Below, piece by piece: positions 1-9,594 of a stretch of 64,000 nucleotides of DNA. Within the stretch, counting starts at the first letter, position 1. Each line of letters starts with the position of its first letter. The notes below the pieces were generated by a model. The model saw only the letters and a list, made by a program, of their open reading frames with translations. It searched no databases and was not told the origin of the DNA. The DNA is from Cognatundibacterium curvum (GTDB taxonomy: Bacteria; Pseudomonadota; Gammaproteobacteria; Burkholderiales; Burkholderiaceae_D): positions 186,001-250,000 of the forward strand of contig NZ_JACOGD010000004.1 of assembly GCF_014284235.1 (NCBI RefSeq), written 5' to 3'. A program made the position numbers and the translations under genes.

Positions 1-2568
1 ATAGGCGATCAACCCTTGTGCACTGGCCGTGCCATCAAGCCTGATCCGTATCGTATTGTCTTTCTGGCTGCCGCCACTGATGACCACCGGGCCACCCAGT
101 GCCATCGCCTTCAGTGCTGGGATTGTCAACCCGGTTTCATTGAACTCCAGTTTGCCATTCGCCGCGCTGACCTGAGGAATTCCCGGCTGCAGCGATACAT
201 CATTATTTTGAAACTGCAGAATGCCATTCACCTTAGCGTCGATCAGATGTTGCAGCGGAAGTTGCAGTTTCAGATTTAATGAAGACGAGCCACTGGCCTT
301 GGTCTCATCCAGAAAATGACCGAGCCAGGTCTGCACCGGACTGGCAGCGACATAGCCCAGCATTTGCTGCAGCGGCCCTGATGCTATCCCATCAATCTGC
401 AACACGGCACCATGCGTCATCAAATCAGGGATGATGGCTTTCACTTTTTTCAGATCTACGCCAAGCGTCTTCGCGGTGTCACCGGAAATTTCCATGCGTG
501 CGCGCTCAAACACAAAGCTGCCACGTATCTGATCGATGACTGGCCAAAGTGCCTGCTTCGATCCCTCTCTCAGTTCACCTGCCGTAAAATCCAGTTTAGC
601 GCCACTCAGACTACCCTTAACCCGGAACTCGCCAGCCTGTGCGGCACGGCTATCGTTAGCCGCAAACGGAAAGTGAGATAAATCCCCTTTCACTTTGAGC
701 TTTACCTCATCAGCATAGCCATCCAGCAAGGCATGGGTCAGCCAATGACGCAAGTCCTGCGGCGCGCTGGCAGGTATGTATTTATCGATGGTTTTCAGAT
801 CGAAACGGTCGATACGGCCGCTCAGATCCAGATTGCCGGCCGGATTGTCTCTATCTGGACGCAGCGACACGCTGTGTCTGCCACTGAAGCTGGCGCGCAT
901 ATTTCCTTGTGCTGCATCGAATTTTTGTAGCTGAACCGTGAGCTGATCATCGCTGGCGATCTTCCAGTTGGCGTGCACAAACAAGCGATCAAAATACAGA
1001 GATGGATCGACAAAGTAACTGGCGGTATGCAGCGCTAAGGCTTTGGAATCCAGTACCAGCTTGCCGTTTTTTTCATTGGCTTCGATACTGCCGGATAAAT
1101 TATCAAAGCCTGGAATGGCAGGAACAGCCGCTGTCGCCGGTCGCTTGCCACGCGCCGCCTGAGCGGCTCTGGCGACTTGTGCACGTAAGGATAAATTCTC
1201 AAACTGTCCCTGCACCTGATAGCTGACGATTTCCGGATAACTGCCGCTCCATTGCGCATGCAGGTTTTTCAGTACGCCTTTAGGCGCAAAATCAGTCAGC
1301 ATCTGGCGCTGCCCTGCAGGCAAGGGCAAGTGCTCCGCAAACTGGACTAAAGTCTGCAAATCCAGCATGGGTGAAGACAGTTCGACACGTTCTGGCTGAC
1401 CATCGCTACCAGGCGTAAAACTTTCTTTAATCGAGGTTGGGGGCAGACGCAACCCGTCACGGGCCGTCATGCTAAAGTCAGTCAGCGCGAGAGTGTGCCC
1501 AGCAGGGCCAAACACCGAGGGCAAATATTTTTTTGCAAAAGATATTTTTTCACTGGCCGTAATGCGACCACGAATTTCTTGCATATCCAGCACAGGCAGA
1601 TCTTTCGCAAATTTGCCTTGTACGTCCTTGAGTAAGACATCCAGCGTCAGATCAGCCATCCTACCGGCATCCAGCTGCATCCAGGCGCGTAGCGTGCCTT
1701 TTCCTTGTTGCAACTGGCTGTTCATCGGCAAATAAGCCTGCAAGACAGGCAAATCGGCCTGACTCAGCAAGGCATAAATTTCACCTGACCAGACTGAGCG
1801 GTTCAGCAGGGTCTTAGCAAATGAAGCATGGCGCAAATTACCCCTGACATCCATGGGCTGCGCCAATCCCCCACTCATTTGCGCCTGCAAAGAGAATTGA
1901 TGCTGCTGCCAATGATTACGCAAATCAAAGTTGACACCAAGCAGATCGGCCGCAGGCGTTGCCCGCGTCTGGTCTATCCAATGCAGCCTGCCATCCTTTA
2001 TGCGTATTTGCTGCTGCGCCAATACCCAGTCCAGTCCTTTGCCATCGCCCTTACGCTGAGTATCCAGTAAAAAACCACCGATATTCAACTGACCTTGTAC
2101 ATCGCGTTGTACGGTCAGTTCTGGTGCCAGCAGTTCTATACGTTGAAAACGCAGCTCAGCCAGTACCAGACTCCACCACGACAAAGTGGTACGGACTTCA
2201 GGCAAGGCCAGCGCAAGTTGGCCACGCTGATCAAACAGCTGCACCTGGTGCAGCGCAAACTGGGGATGTAAGCCTTGCCAGCTTGCCTCCAGTGATGCAA
2301 TTTTTACCGGACGTCCTATCGACGCGGCCAGCGCAGTTTCGACTTCAGTCTGGTAGTTGCTAACCTGGGGCAACAGCACATAGCGCAACACCAGCACTAG
2401 CAGGCAAAACATAAAATACAGCCCCAGCAGCCCCCAACACAAAACGCGCAGGCTACGTCCCCCCGCTCGCCACAAATGGCGACAGGGCAAGGCAACCAGC
2501 ATCCTCAGAGAAGACAGCAAGTGGCGGCTACGACGGGTCGGTGCAGGTGAAGCAGCTTCTTTTGTCAT
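1..2568 (-). CDS. yhdP: YhdP-like AsmA/DUF3971 envelope protein (3' end beyond window)
   Basis: An uninterrupted leftward reading frame starts at ATG 2568-2566 and runs off the left edge, giving about 856 visible residues; YhdP proteins are usually about 1250-1400. Residues 1-37 are basic, then one hydrophobic segment at about 38-62 (LCWGLLGLYFMFCLLVLVL) anchors it in the inner membrane. The rest is a long beta-rich region with repeated short L-x-L-x-G stretches typical of the AsmA/TamB superfamily. Family members bridge the periplasm and take part in phospholipid transport to the outer membrane; that role is inferred from family. It is divergent from glnE, a common arrangement in betaproteobacteria. 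The C-terminal domain cannot be judged. An in-frame ATG at 2577 is followed at once by a stop, so 2568 is the first usable start. Confidence 0.85.
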   Translation of the reverse strand, partial: MTKEAASPAPTRRSRHLLSSLRMLVALPCRHLWRAGGRSLRVLCWGLLGLYFMFCLLVLVLRYVLLPQVSNYQTEVETALAASIGRPVKIASLEASWQGLHPQFALHQVQLFDQRGQLALALPEVRTTLSWWSLVLAELRFQRIELLAPELTVQRDVQGQLNIGGFLLDTQRKGDGKGLDWVLAQQQIRIKDGRLHWIDQTRATPAADLLGVNFDLRNHWQQHQFSLQAQMSGGLAQPMDVRGNLRHASFAKTLLNRSVWSGEIYALLSQADLPVLQAYLPMNSQLQQGKGTLRAWMQLDAGRMADLTLDVLLKDVQGKFAKDLPVLDMQEIRGRITASEKISFAKKYLPSVFGPAGHTLALTDFSMTARDGLRLPPTSIKESFTPGSDGQPERVELSSPMLDLQTLVQFAEHLPLPAGQRQMLTDFAPKGVLKNLHAQWSGSYPEIVSYQVQGQFENLSLRAQVARAAQAARGKRPATAAVPAIPGFDNLSGSIEANEKNGKLVLDSKALALHTASYFVDPSLYFDRLFVHANWKIASDDQLTVQLQKFDAAQGNMRASFSGRHSVSLRPDRDNPAGNLDLSGRIDRFDLKTIDKYIPASAPQDLRHWLTHALLDGYADEVKLKVKGDLSHFPFAANDSRAAQAGEFRVKGSLSGAKLDFTAGELREGSKQALWPVIDQIRGSFVFERARMEISGDTAKTLGVDLKKVKAIIPDLMTHGAVLQIDGIASGPLQQMLGYVAASPVQTWLGHFLDETKASGSSSLNLKLQLPLQHLIDAKVNGILQFQNNDVSLQPGIPQVSAANGKLEFNETGLTIPALKAMALGGPVVISGGSQKDNTIRIRLDGTASAQGLIAY

Positions 2569-2798
2569 TCAAGACATTCGCTTCTTTGCACACCGGTGTC
2601 AGACCTGTGACCCGGCACATGGTTATTTAAACTACGTCTCATGCTTTTCATTGATTAAATATCGAATCAGGACGATACCGGATTCCTCTGCGAACATGGC
2701 AGGTACGGGTTCTGTAAGCGCGGGAAATCACTTACAATCAGAGCCAACCTGCTTCCCAGCAGCTATCCTGCTGATCGACAACCCATCCAGTCTCCCCT

Positions 2799-5525
2799 AT
2801 GAGCCATACGGAAAATTTCCCAACCAACGCCGCAGCACTGTCCCGTTTTTTACAACGCTGGCTGCAGGGAGCACCAGAACGAGGCGCACAGCTGCAGGAA
2901 ATAAGCAGATTATCCTTTAGCAAAGCGGATTTTGCGCAGATTTTACAAAAAGAAATTTCATCCGGTGCCAGTTTGAACAAGGCAATGCGACGTTTGCGCA
3001 ACCTTGTACTCGTTACACTGATCGAGCGCGATCTGAGCGGACGAGCGGATATGCATGAAGTGGTCACGACTATCAGCGAGTTTGCCGACTTTGTAGTGGC
3101 ACAACACTTAGCCGCACTCGACCTGGAAATGCGCGCGCTATATGGCGTCCCGGTCGGTGAAGAAAGTGGCGCAGAACAATCCCTGATCGTGCTGGGCATG
3201 GGTAAGCTGGGTGGTTACGAACTCAATGTCTCATCCGATATCGATCTGATTTTTTGTTATGCAGAAGATGGCGAGACCCGCTGTCATGACGCTGCACAGC
3301 GCAGCCTGTCTAACCATGAATACTTCAGTCGCTTAGGCAAGAAACTGATCGCAGCGATTTCCGAGGTGACGGAAGACGGTTACAGCTTCCGTGTCGATAT
3401 GGCCTTGCGGCCCAATGGTAATTCTGGCCCGCTGGTCGCCAGCTTCGGCATGCTGGAAGAATATTTCATGGTGCAAGGACGTGAATGGGAACGCTATGCC
3501 TGGGTTAAAGCCAGAGCCATGAGTGGTCAGCCTGAGGACTTGCTGCAACTGGAAAAAATCATCCGTCCTTTTGTGTACCGGCGCTACCTGGATTTCGGTG
3601 CGATTGATTCGCTGCGCTCTATGCATGCGCAAATCCGTGCAGAAGTAGTACGTCAGGAGACGCGCCATCCTGAGCGCAGTAACAACGTCAAACTAGGGCG
3701 TGGTGGCATACGCGAAGTGGAATTTCTGGCTCAGGTCTTTCAACTGATACGTGGCGGGCGCGATGCCAGCCTGCGTGACCGCTCTACCCGCAACACCCTG
3801 ACTATTTTGAGTGAAAAAAATATTCTGGATGCCGACATCGTCACACAGTTGCAGCAATCCTATGTGTTCCTGAGAAACCTGGAGCATAGACTGCAATATC
3901 TGGATGATGCGCAAACTCATACCTTCCCCTCGAAAGAAGAAGACCAACTGCGCATCGCCAACATGATGGGCTATCCGCAAGTAGCGCCATTGCTGGATGC
4001 GCTGCAAGTCCACCGGCAGTTTGTCGCAACGCAGTTTGATACCATTTTCAAAGATAAAGCAGATGATGCAGCGGAAGCCGGTGAAGCGCAGCTGATCGCC
4101 AATCTTAACAGCAGTGAAGATGAAGATTTACTGATCTCTCAGTTCGGTGAGGCAGGCTTCCATGATGCACATGAAGCGGCGCGCCGCTTGAATGCACACT
4201 GGCATTCAGGCCGGATACAGACACTCAGCGAAGCCAGTCGCCAGAAGTTGCTGGCCTTGTTTAACCAGGCCATGCGCCTGATCGGTACGCAGGCTCAAAA
4301 TCAACTCAGTTGCTGGCACCGCTTTCTCGACTTGATGGAGGCAATCGCGCGCCGTTCAGCCTACCTGTCGCTGCTGACCGAATACCCGGATGCACTGGCC
4401 CGCGTTATCCGTATGATGGATGCCAGTGATTGGGCCGCCAAGTTCCTGACCCGCCATCCGCTGTTACTTGACGAATTGCTGGATGAGTCAGCCTTGCAGG
4501 CACGCCCCGACTGGGCGCTATTTTCGCAAGAGCTAGAGAAAGAATTACTCGCACATCGCGATGACACGGAACGGCAATTAGAAACTTTGCGCGAGATGCA
4601 TCACGCCATGCAATTCCGTCTGCTGGCCCAGGATCTGGAAGGACAAGTCACGGTTGAACATCTGGCCGACGACTTGTCGCAACTGGCAGATCTGATGGTG
4701 GCAGCAACGATAACCGCTGTCTGGCAGACGATTGCGACGCGCCATCGTGACACCCCGCAGTTTGCAGTCATCGCCTACGGCAAACTGGGCGGTAAGGAAC
4801 TGGGCTATGCATCGGATCTGGACCTGATCTTCTTGTATGACGATGATGAACAGGACGCGCCAGCCAATTACGCCAAACTGGCTCAACGTTTCATTACCTG
4901 GATGACCAGCCATACGCCGGCAGGTATTTTGTTTGATATAGACATCGCCTTACGCCCGGACGGCGCCAGTGGCTTACTGGTTTCATCGATACAGTCTTTC
5001 GCCCGATATCAGGAAAAATCAGCCTGGTTATGGGAGCATCAGGCGCTCACGCGCGCGCGCTATTGTGCGGGTGATGCGCGCATAGGTCAGCAATTTGAAG
5101 CGATCCGTCATCAAGTCTTATGTCAATCCAGAGATGAAGCCAGCTTACGTCAGGAAGTGCTGCAAATGCGCAAAAAAATGCGCGATGCCCACCCTAATCG
5201 CAGCGAACTGTTCGACCTCAAACATGATGCGGGCGGCATGATAGATCTGGAGTTCATGGTGCAGTATCTGGTGCTGCGTCATGCACATCAGTATCCTGAA
5301 CTGAGTGCAAACAGCGGCAATATCGCCTTACTGAAACGTTGTGGCGAACTGGGCCTGATTCCAACTGAACTGGCTCAACGCAGTGCATCGGCCTATCGCA
5401 GCTTGCGCAAACTGCAGCACAATATCCGGCTGCAGGGTGAAGACCGGGCCAGAGTCGCACTGGATAAAATCAGTCGGGAAGTCGATTCCAGTCAGCAGTT
5501 GTGGGCGAGCTTATTTCCTGAGTAA
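2799..5525 (+). CDS. glnE: bifunctional glutamine synthetase adenylyltransferase/deadenylase
   Basis: 908 residues, close to the 946 of E. coli GlnE. It covalently modifies and de-modifies glutamine synthetase by adenylylation in response to PII, tuning nitrogen assimilation in the cytoplasm. Two nucleotidyltransferase domains are visible. The N-terminal adenylyl-removing one has GKLGG at 135-139 and SSDIDL at 145-150; the C-terminal adenylyl-transferring one has YGKLGG at 660-665 and the SDLDL acidic motif at 672-676. Both keep the G-G-x(2)-L-x(5)-D-x-D pattern, so both activities should be intact. The start is the first ATG of the frame. The gene stands alone, with an inverted-repeat terminator directly downstream. 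Confidence 0.97.
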   Translation: MSHTENFPTNAAALSRFLQRWLQGAPERGAQLQEISRLSFSKADFAQILQKEISSGASLNKAMRRLRNLVLVTLIERDLSGRADMHEVVTTISEFADFVVAQHLAALDLEMRALYGVPVGEESGAEQSLIVLGMGKLGGYELNVSSDIDLIFCYAEDGETRCHDAAQRSLSNHEYFSRLGKKLIAAISEVTEDGYSFRVDMALRPNGNSGPLVASFGMLEEYFMVQGREWERYAWVKARAMSGQPEDLLQLEKIIRPFVYRRYLDFGAIDSLRSMHAQIRAEVVRQETRHPERSNNVKLGRGGIREVEFLAQVFQLIRGGRDASLRDRSTRNTLTILSEKNILDADIVTQLQQSYVFLRNLEHRLQYLDDAQTHTFPSKEEDQLRIANMMGYPQVAPLLDALQVHRQFVATQFDTIFKDKADDAAEAGEAQLIANLNSSEDEDLLISQFGEAGFHDAHEAARRLNAHWHSGRIQTLSEASRQKLLALFNQAMRLIGTQAQNQLSCWHRFLDLMEAIARRSAYLSLLTEYPDALARVIRMMDASDWAAKFLTRHPLLLDELLDESALQARPDWALFSQELEKELLAHRDDTERQLETLREMHHAMQFRLLAQDLEGQVTVEHLADDLSQLADLMVAATITAVWQTIATRHRDTPQFAVIAYGKLGGKELGYASDLDLIFLYDDDEQDAPANYAKLAQRFITWMTSHTPAGILFDIDIALRPDGASGLLVSSIQSFARYQEKSAWLWEHQALTRARYCAGDARIGQQFEAIRHQVLCQSRDEASLRQEVLQMRKKMRDAHPNRSELFDLKHDAGGMIDLEFMVQYLVLRHAHQYPELSANSGNIALLKRCGELGLIPTELAQRSASAYRSLRKLQHNIRLQGEDRARVALDKISREVDSSQQLWASLFPE

Positions 5526-5530
5526 ATCTG

Positions 5531-5582
5531 GCTTAGCGCTAAGCAAATAAAAAGCCGGCTGCGCAATGCAAACCGGCTTTTG
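5531..5582. terminator. bidirectional terminator between glnE and pbpG, with adjoining palindrome
   Basis: A perfect 14-bp palindrome GCTTAGCGCTAAGC at 5531-5544 is followed by a hairpin with arms AAAGCCGG (5551-5558) and CCGGCTTT (5573-5580), A-rich on the left and T-rich on the right. The flanking genes converge here, so it can end both transcripts. Confidence 0.8.
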
Positions 5583-5605
5583 TAAACGACATGAGAATAA
5601 ACTTG

Positions 5606-6625
5606 TCAGGCTTGTGGCTTATTCGATTCCAGCCATTTTTTGATGCGACCGGCATCTGCCAGACGTGAATACTTCCCTTTAGAATCCAGGAACACCATCA
5701 CAATCGCGCGCCCTTCTATCATCGCCTGCATCACCAGACAACGCCCAGCTTCGGCAATATAGCCGGTTTTCTGCAGACCAATTTCCCAAGAAGGATTCGC
5801 GACCAGTTTATTTGAGGTGCCGTATTCCAGCGGACGCCCGCCCGGATTGACCACATATTTTGAATCCGTCGAATATTCACGAATCACAGGATGCTGATAC
5901 GCTGCGTTGACCAGCTTAACCAGATCACGCGCGCTGGCGCGGTTCTGACTGGACAAACCACTGGAATCGACATAATGGGTGTCGCTCATGCCCAATTGTC
6001 TGGCTTTAGCATTCATGGCAGCCACGAAAGCAGGCAAGCCTCCTGGATAACTGCGACCCAGCGCGGAAGCAGCACGGTTTTCCGAGCTCATTAAGGCGAT
6101 ATGCAACATATCCGCACGGGTAAGTTTAGCGCCAATTTTCAAGCGTGAACCGGTTCCTTTTTCCTTGTCGATGTCTTCTGTGGTGACTTCGATTTGCTCA
6201 TTCAAATCCTGATGCGCCTCAACCACGACCAGGCTGGTCATCAGTTTGGTGATAGACGCGATAGGTAAAGACACATCCGAATTTTTTTCGAACAGCACTT
6301 TAGAGCTGGTCTGGTCCACCACAAACGCTACGTTAGACTGTAGCGACAAAGGATCAGCATGCTTTAAGCCTGCGATATCACCTACGCTGGGTTTTTCTGC
6401 AACGACAGGGGCGAGAGCCACATGCTCAGTCACCAGCTTACGTTTGCCGTTCACGACCACATAACGCTTCACCACTTTTGTATTGGCGGCGATCCTGGCA
6501 GACTTTTTGTGTACCACGTGTTTTTTTACATGACGATGCTTGGATTCCGTCGCTTGTACAGAGAGGGAAACTGCAGGAAGAAGCGCAGCAAGGCTCAGAA
6601 TAATTGCTTTACGGGCAAATTTCAC
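5606..6625 (-). CDS. pbpG: D-alanyl-D-alanine endopeptidase (PBP7/PbpG type)
   Basis: 339 residues, S11 serine peptidase family, which cleaves D-Ala-meso-DAP cross-links of peptidoglycan in the periplasm. A signal peptide covers about residues 1-26 (cut near VQA-TE). The three penicillin-binding motifs are in order: S-I-T-K at 124-127, S-E-N at 181-183 and K-T-G at 286-288. Between signal and catalytic domain is an unusually basic, His/Lys-rich linker (about 28-65) that could bind cell-wall polymers; this is inference. It is convergent with glnE. It could be called DacA-like, but length and motif spacing fit PbpG/DD-endopeptidases better than DD-carboxypeptidases. Confidence 0.9.
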   Translation of the reverse strand: MKFARKAIILSLAALLPAVSLSVQATESKHRHVKKHVVHKKSARIAANTKVVKRYVVVNGKRKLVTEHVALAPVVAEKPSVGDIAGLKHADPLSLQSNVAFVVDQTSSKVLFEKNSDVSLPIASITKLMTSLVVVEAHQDLNEQIEVTTEDIDKEKGTGSRLKIGAKLTRADMLHIALMSSENRAASALGRSYPGGLPAFVAAMNAKARQLGMSDTHYVDSSGLSSQNRASARDLVKLVNAAYQHPVIREYSTDSKYVVNPGGRPLEYGTSNKLVANPSWEIGLQKTGYIAEAGRCLVMQAMIEGRAIVMVFLDSKGKYSRLADAGRIKKWLESNKPQA

Positions 6626-6784
6626 TATCTACAACTCCTACATAAAATATGCCAAAAAATTTAGTGCAGTGTAGCAAATCTCAAAAAAATCGCAAGATAA
6701 TTAAAGACTTAGCGATTCCAATTGAAGTTTACTCTTATTTAATTTCACTTTATACGGGTGCAGGCCGCAATGAATAGCGAAGTG

Positions 6785-7489
6785 CTATTCCATAAACCGT
6801 ACAAATCCAGAAACTGGCTCACGCGCAGTCTGCAAAGAGTTTTCAGGCTTACTCATATCAGCATAACCCAAAGACATGCCGCAAACCAACATCTCGCTAT
6901 CTGGCAGGGAAAGATGTTCGCTGATAATACGGTGATATTGGGTAAAAGCAGCCTGCGGACAGGTATCCAGTCCACGCGCTTTTGCAGCCAGCATCAGGTT
7001 TTGCAAAAACATGCCATAGTCCAGCCAGGAGCCCTGCTCCATGATGCGATCAATGGTGAACATCAAACCGACTGGTGCATCAAAAAATGTGTAGTTACGA
7101 CCATGCTGGGCATGCATACCTGCTTTGTTGTCACGCCCCAAACCCAGCAGAGCATATAAATCCCAGCCCACTTTGCGGCGACGGTCCAGATACGGGCTGG
7201 TCCATTGCAAAGGATAGTAGTGATATTCCTCAGTATGCGGTGCGGCAGGATCTGGGTGTTCGTGCGCTTGCAAGATTTTCTGCGACAGCTGGTTTTTCTT
7301 TTCCCCGGTCAGCACATAGACTTTCCAGGGCTGGGTATTGGTTCCGGAAGGTGCGCGTGCCGCAAGCCTGAACAAATCCTGCAGCAGCTCGGCAGGAACA
7401 GGATCCGGCAAAAAAGCACGCACAGAATGGCGTTCAGTGATGAGCTGGTCTACAGCTTGCTGCAATTCAGTTGGCGTCATCAGAGTCAC
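6785..7489 (-). CDS. nitroreductase family protein
   Basis: 234 residues. The N-terminal R-H-S-V-R-A-F and [10 protein letters not shown] motifs (about 20-26 and 46-55) are the FMN-binding signature of the nitroreductase fold. The protein probably reduces nitro compounds or quinones with NAD(P)H; the natural substrate is unknown. The start ATG at 7489 (or 7480, fourth codon) lies inside the end of the thioesterase gene, so the two are translationally coupled and form one leftward unit. Confidence 0.85.
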   Translation of the reverse strand: MTLMTPTELQQAVDQLITERHSVRAFLPDPVPAELLQDLFRLAARAPSGTNTQPWKVYVLTGEKKNQLSQKILQAHEHPDPAAPHTEEYHYYPLQWTSPYLDRRRKVGWDLYALLGLGRDNKAGMHAQHGRNYTFFDAPVGLMFTIDRIMEQGSWLDYGMFLQNLMLAAKARGLDTCPQAAFTQYHRIISEHLSLPDSEMLVCGMSLGYADMSKPENSLQTAREPVSGFVRFME

Positions 7490-7961
7490 TCAGAATAAAA
7501 GTTAATACAGACCTCAGCTCGCCGGGAAGCGGGACGGGGCGCCGGCTATTTCTGTCTACGTAGACATGAATAAAATGCCCTTGTGCAGAAGCGACTTGCT
7601 CATCGTTGCGGAAGATGCCTAACTCATAACGAACGCTGGTGTTACCCAGCCGGCTGACCGCAAATCCGACTGTCACCTCATCCGGAAACGCGATGGGTGC
7701 AAAGTAATTGCATTGGGTTTCGATGACCAGACCAATTACCTGGCCATGTTCCGCATCCAGCACCTGTTCACTGATCAGATACTGATTGACTGCGGTATCG
7801 AACCAACTGTAGTAGGTGACATTATTCACATGCCCATACACATCATTATCCATCCAGCGGGTTGTCAGTGTATAGAAGCGCTTGAAATCCCTGCGGGTTT
7901 TGATGCTGTTTGTGACTGATGTAACAGGTTTAACAGGATGAACAGGTGCATTTGAATTCAT
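7467..7961 (-). CDS. 4HBT/YbgC-type acyl-CoA thioesterase
   Basis: 164 residues with a hot-dog fold signature. The segment [13 protein letters not shown] (about 35-47) contains the catalytic Asp and the G-H-x-N-N motif of 4-hydroxybenzoyl-CoA thioesterase-like enzymes. It should hydrolyse acyl-CoA thioesters in the cytoplasm; chain length cannot be read from sequence. The first about 25 residues are low-complexity and may be overcalled, but no strong internal ribosome site was seen. It overlaps the downstream nitroreductase by 23 bp. Confidence 0.87.
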   Translation of the reverse strand: MNSNAPVHPVKPVTSVTNSIKTRRDFKRFYTLTTRWMDNDVYGHVNNVTYYSWFDTAVNQYLISEQVLDAEHGQVIGLVIETQCNYFAPIAFPDEVTVGFAVSRLGNTSVRYELGIFRNDEQVASAQGHFIHVYVDRNSRRPVPLPGELRSVLTFILSDSDDAN

Positions 7962-8109
7962 GAATGGAAATTCCAGAAAGAAACACTAACAAAAAGTGTA
8001 ACACACTCCCTTCTTTCATCGTCCAGTCACAATGCCGGATCACAATCTGCTGAGCAACGCATTCTGTAGCCATAGAGACAAGTTCCCTTAGCCACTGTTC
8101 ATGTTTGAG

Positions 8110-8157
8110 TTGCCAAACAAGAATATTTCATTATAATCAATTTATTGCAATGCACAA
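8110..8157 (+). promoter_or_regulatory. sigma-70 promoter of phaP with possible PhaR-type operator at the start site
   Basis: TTGCCA (8110-8115), 16-bp spacer and a perfect TATAAT (8132-8137) sit upstream of the phasin gene. TTGCAATGCACAA at 8145-8157 falls on the predicted transcription start. Paired TGCA-type motifs of this kind are reported for the PHA-responsive repressor PhaR, so repression released by granule formation is plausible but inferred. Confidence 0.6.
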
Positions 8158-8225
8158 TTTGTGTAGATCCTTTGCAATATCCCCTCTGATTTCATTCATG
8201 CACGACCCTTTTCAAGGAGTTCCCT

Positions 8226-8798
8226 ATGTTTTCAGTACCTGAACAATTCTCAGCGGCAACTAAAGCCAATCTGGATGCACAATTCGCATTATTCTCCTCT
8301 ATCAGTGCAAAAACACTGGAAAGCGTTGAAAAACTGGCCGAACTGAATTTGAATGCAGTAAAAAGTACAATGGAAGAAGCCACTGCGACGACCCGCCAGT
8401 TATTGTCCGCAAAAGATGCGCAGGAATTCATTCAGCTGAGCAGCGCACAATTGCAGCCAAATGCGGAAAAATTTCTGGCATACAGCCGTCATCTGGGAAA
8501 TATTGCAACGACAACTCAGGCAGAACTATCCCGCGCAGCTGAAGTACAACTGAATGAGAACAAACGTAAAGTTGTTACTTTGCTGGAAGAAGTGACCAAA
8601 GATGCGCCAGCCGGAACCGAGCACATTGTTACTGCAATCAAATCTGCCATCAACAATTCTCATGCGAGTCTGGAGCAGATCAACAAAACAGGCAAACAAA
8701 CCATAGAAGCTTTAGAAGCCAATCTGAACACAGTTGTAACGCAACTGGTACAAGCTGGCGAAAAAGCTGCCCCTGCCAAGTTAAGCACAAAAAAATAA
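8226..8798 (+). CDS. phaP: phasin (PHA granule-associated protein)
   Basis: 190 residues, mostly amphipathic helix. It matches the N-terminal pattern of PhaP1-type phasins (FSVPEQFSAATKANLDAQ, then FALFSSISAKTLESVEKL) and ends in an Ala/Lys-rich tail. Phasins coat polyhydroxyalkanoate granules and control their number and size. The strong ribosome site AAGGAG lies 7 bp before the ATG, fitting an abundant structural protein. It is monocistronic, closed by a strong terminator. No phaC/phaA/phaB lies in this window, so synthesis genes are elsewhere. Confidence 0.93.
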   Translation: MFSVPEQFSAATKANLDAQFALFSSISAKTLESVEKLAELNLNAVKSTMEEATATTRQLLSAKDAQEFIQLSSAQLQPNAEKFLAYSRHLGNIATTTQAELSRAAEVQLNENKRKVVTLLEEVTKDAPAGTEHIVTAIKSAINNSHASLEQINKTGKQTIEALEANLNTVVTQLVQAGEKAAPAKLSTKK

Positions 8799-8816
8799 AT
8801 TTTCCGGTTTTTGGCA

Positions 8817-8848
8817 AAAAAAACCCGCTTAATTAAGCGGGTTTTTTA
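8817..8848. terminator. bidirectional terminator between phaP and livF
   Basis: Arms AAACCCGCTT (8821-8830) and AAGCGGGTTT (8835-8844) enclose AATT, with an A-run before and a T-run after. It lies between convergent phaP and livF. Confidence 0.9.
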
Positions 8849-8868
8849 CTTTCTAAGCGTGCAGGGAT

Positions 8869-9594
8869 TTAACCTTCACCCAGATAGGCTGCCTGAACCT
8901 TAGGATCATCCAGCATATCTTTGGCATTTCCACTCATGGTAATCAAGCCGGAATCCATCACATAGCCACGATGTGCAGCTTGCAACGCCAGCTTTGCATT
9001 TTGCTCAACCAGCAGGATAGTCACGCCTTGTGCCGAGACATTACGAATCACTTCAAAGATTTTCTCGACCATGATAGGTGACAAACCCATAGAGGGCTCA
9101 TCCAGTAACAACAGCTTGGGATGACTCATCAGTGCGCGCGCCATCGCCAGCATCTGCTGTTCACCGCCTGACAAAGTACCGGCCAGCTGTGCAGAACGCT
9201 CCTTCAGACGCGGGAACACGGAATACCATTTATCGATATCAGCCGCAATGCCAGCACTATCGTTACGAGTATAAGCACCCATCATCAAATTTTCATGAAT
9301 GGTCATACGGGTGAATACGCCGCGGCCTTCAGGTACCATCGCCAGGTGTTCGGTGACCAGTTCAAAGGAGTTCTTACTGCGGATAGAAGCCCCCATGTAC
9401 AGGATTTCCCCCTCAACCTTACAGCTGGGCAAGGTGCCAGTAATGGCCTTCAGGGTTGTCGTTTTACCCGCACCATTGGCACCAATCAAGGTGATCAGCT
9501 CACCCTTATTGACTTCCAGGTCGATGCCCTTGACTGCTTTAATTCCGCCATAAGCCACCTTGAGCTGCTGGACTTTCAATACATTTTCAACCAT
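8869..9594 (-). CDS. livF: branched-chain amino acid ABC transporter ATPase
   Basis: 241 residues. Walker A is G-A-N-G-A-G-K-T-T, the signature is L-S-G-G-E-Q-Q-M, and Walker B is L-L-L-L-D-E-P-S-M-G-L. Sequence and size are those of LivF, one of two ATPases energising HAAT-family uptake of Leu/Ile/Val at the inner membrane. Its ATG overlaps the livG stop by one base (TAATG), so expression is coupled; it is the last gene of livHMGF. Confidence 0.93.
   Translation of the reverse strand: MVENVLKVQQLKVAYGGIKAVKGIDLEVNKGELITLIGANGAGKTTTLKAITGTLPSCKVEGEILYMGASIRSKNSFELVTEHLAMVPEGRGVFTRMTIHENLMMGAYTRNDSAGIAADIDKWYSVFPRLKERSAQLAGTLSGGEQQMLAMARALMSHPKLLLLDEPSMGLSPIMVEKIFEVIRNVSAQGVTILLVEQNAKLALQAAHRGYVMDSGLITMSGNAKDMLDDPKVQAAYLGEG

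Noticed and set aside
1-2570. Rightward short frames in the first 2.5 kb
   Set aside because: All lie within the leftward YhdP-like frame, which translates without a stop over the whole stretch.
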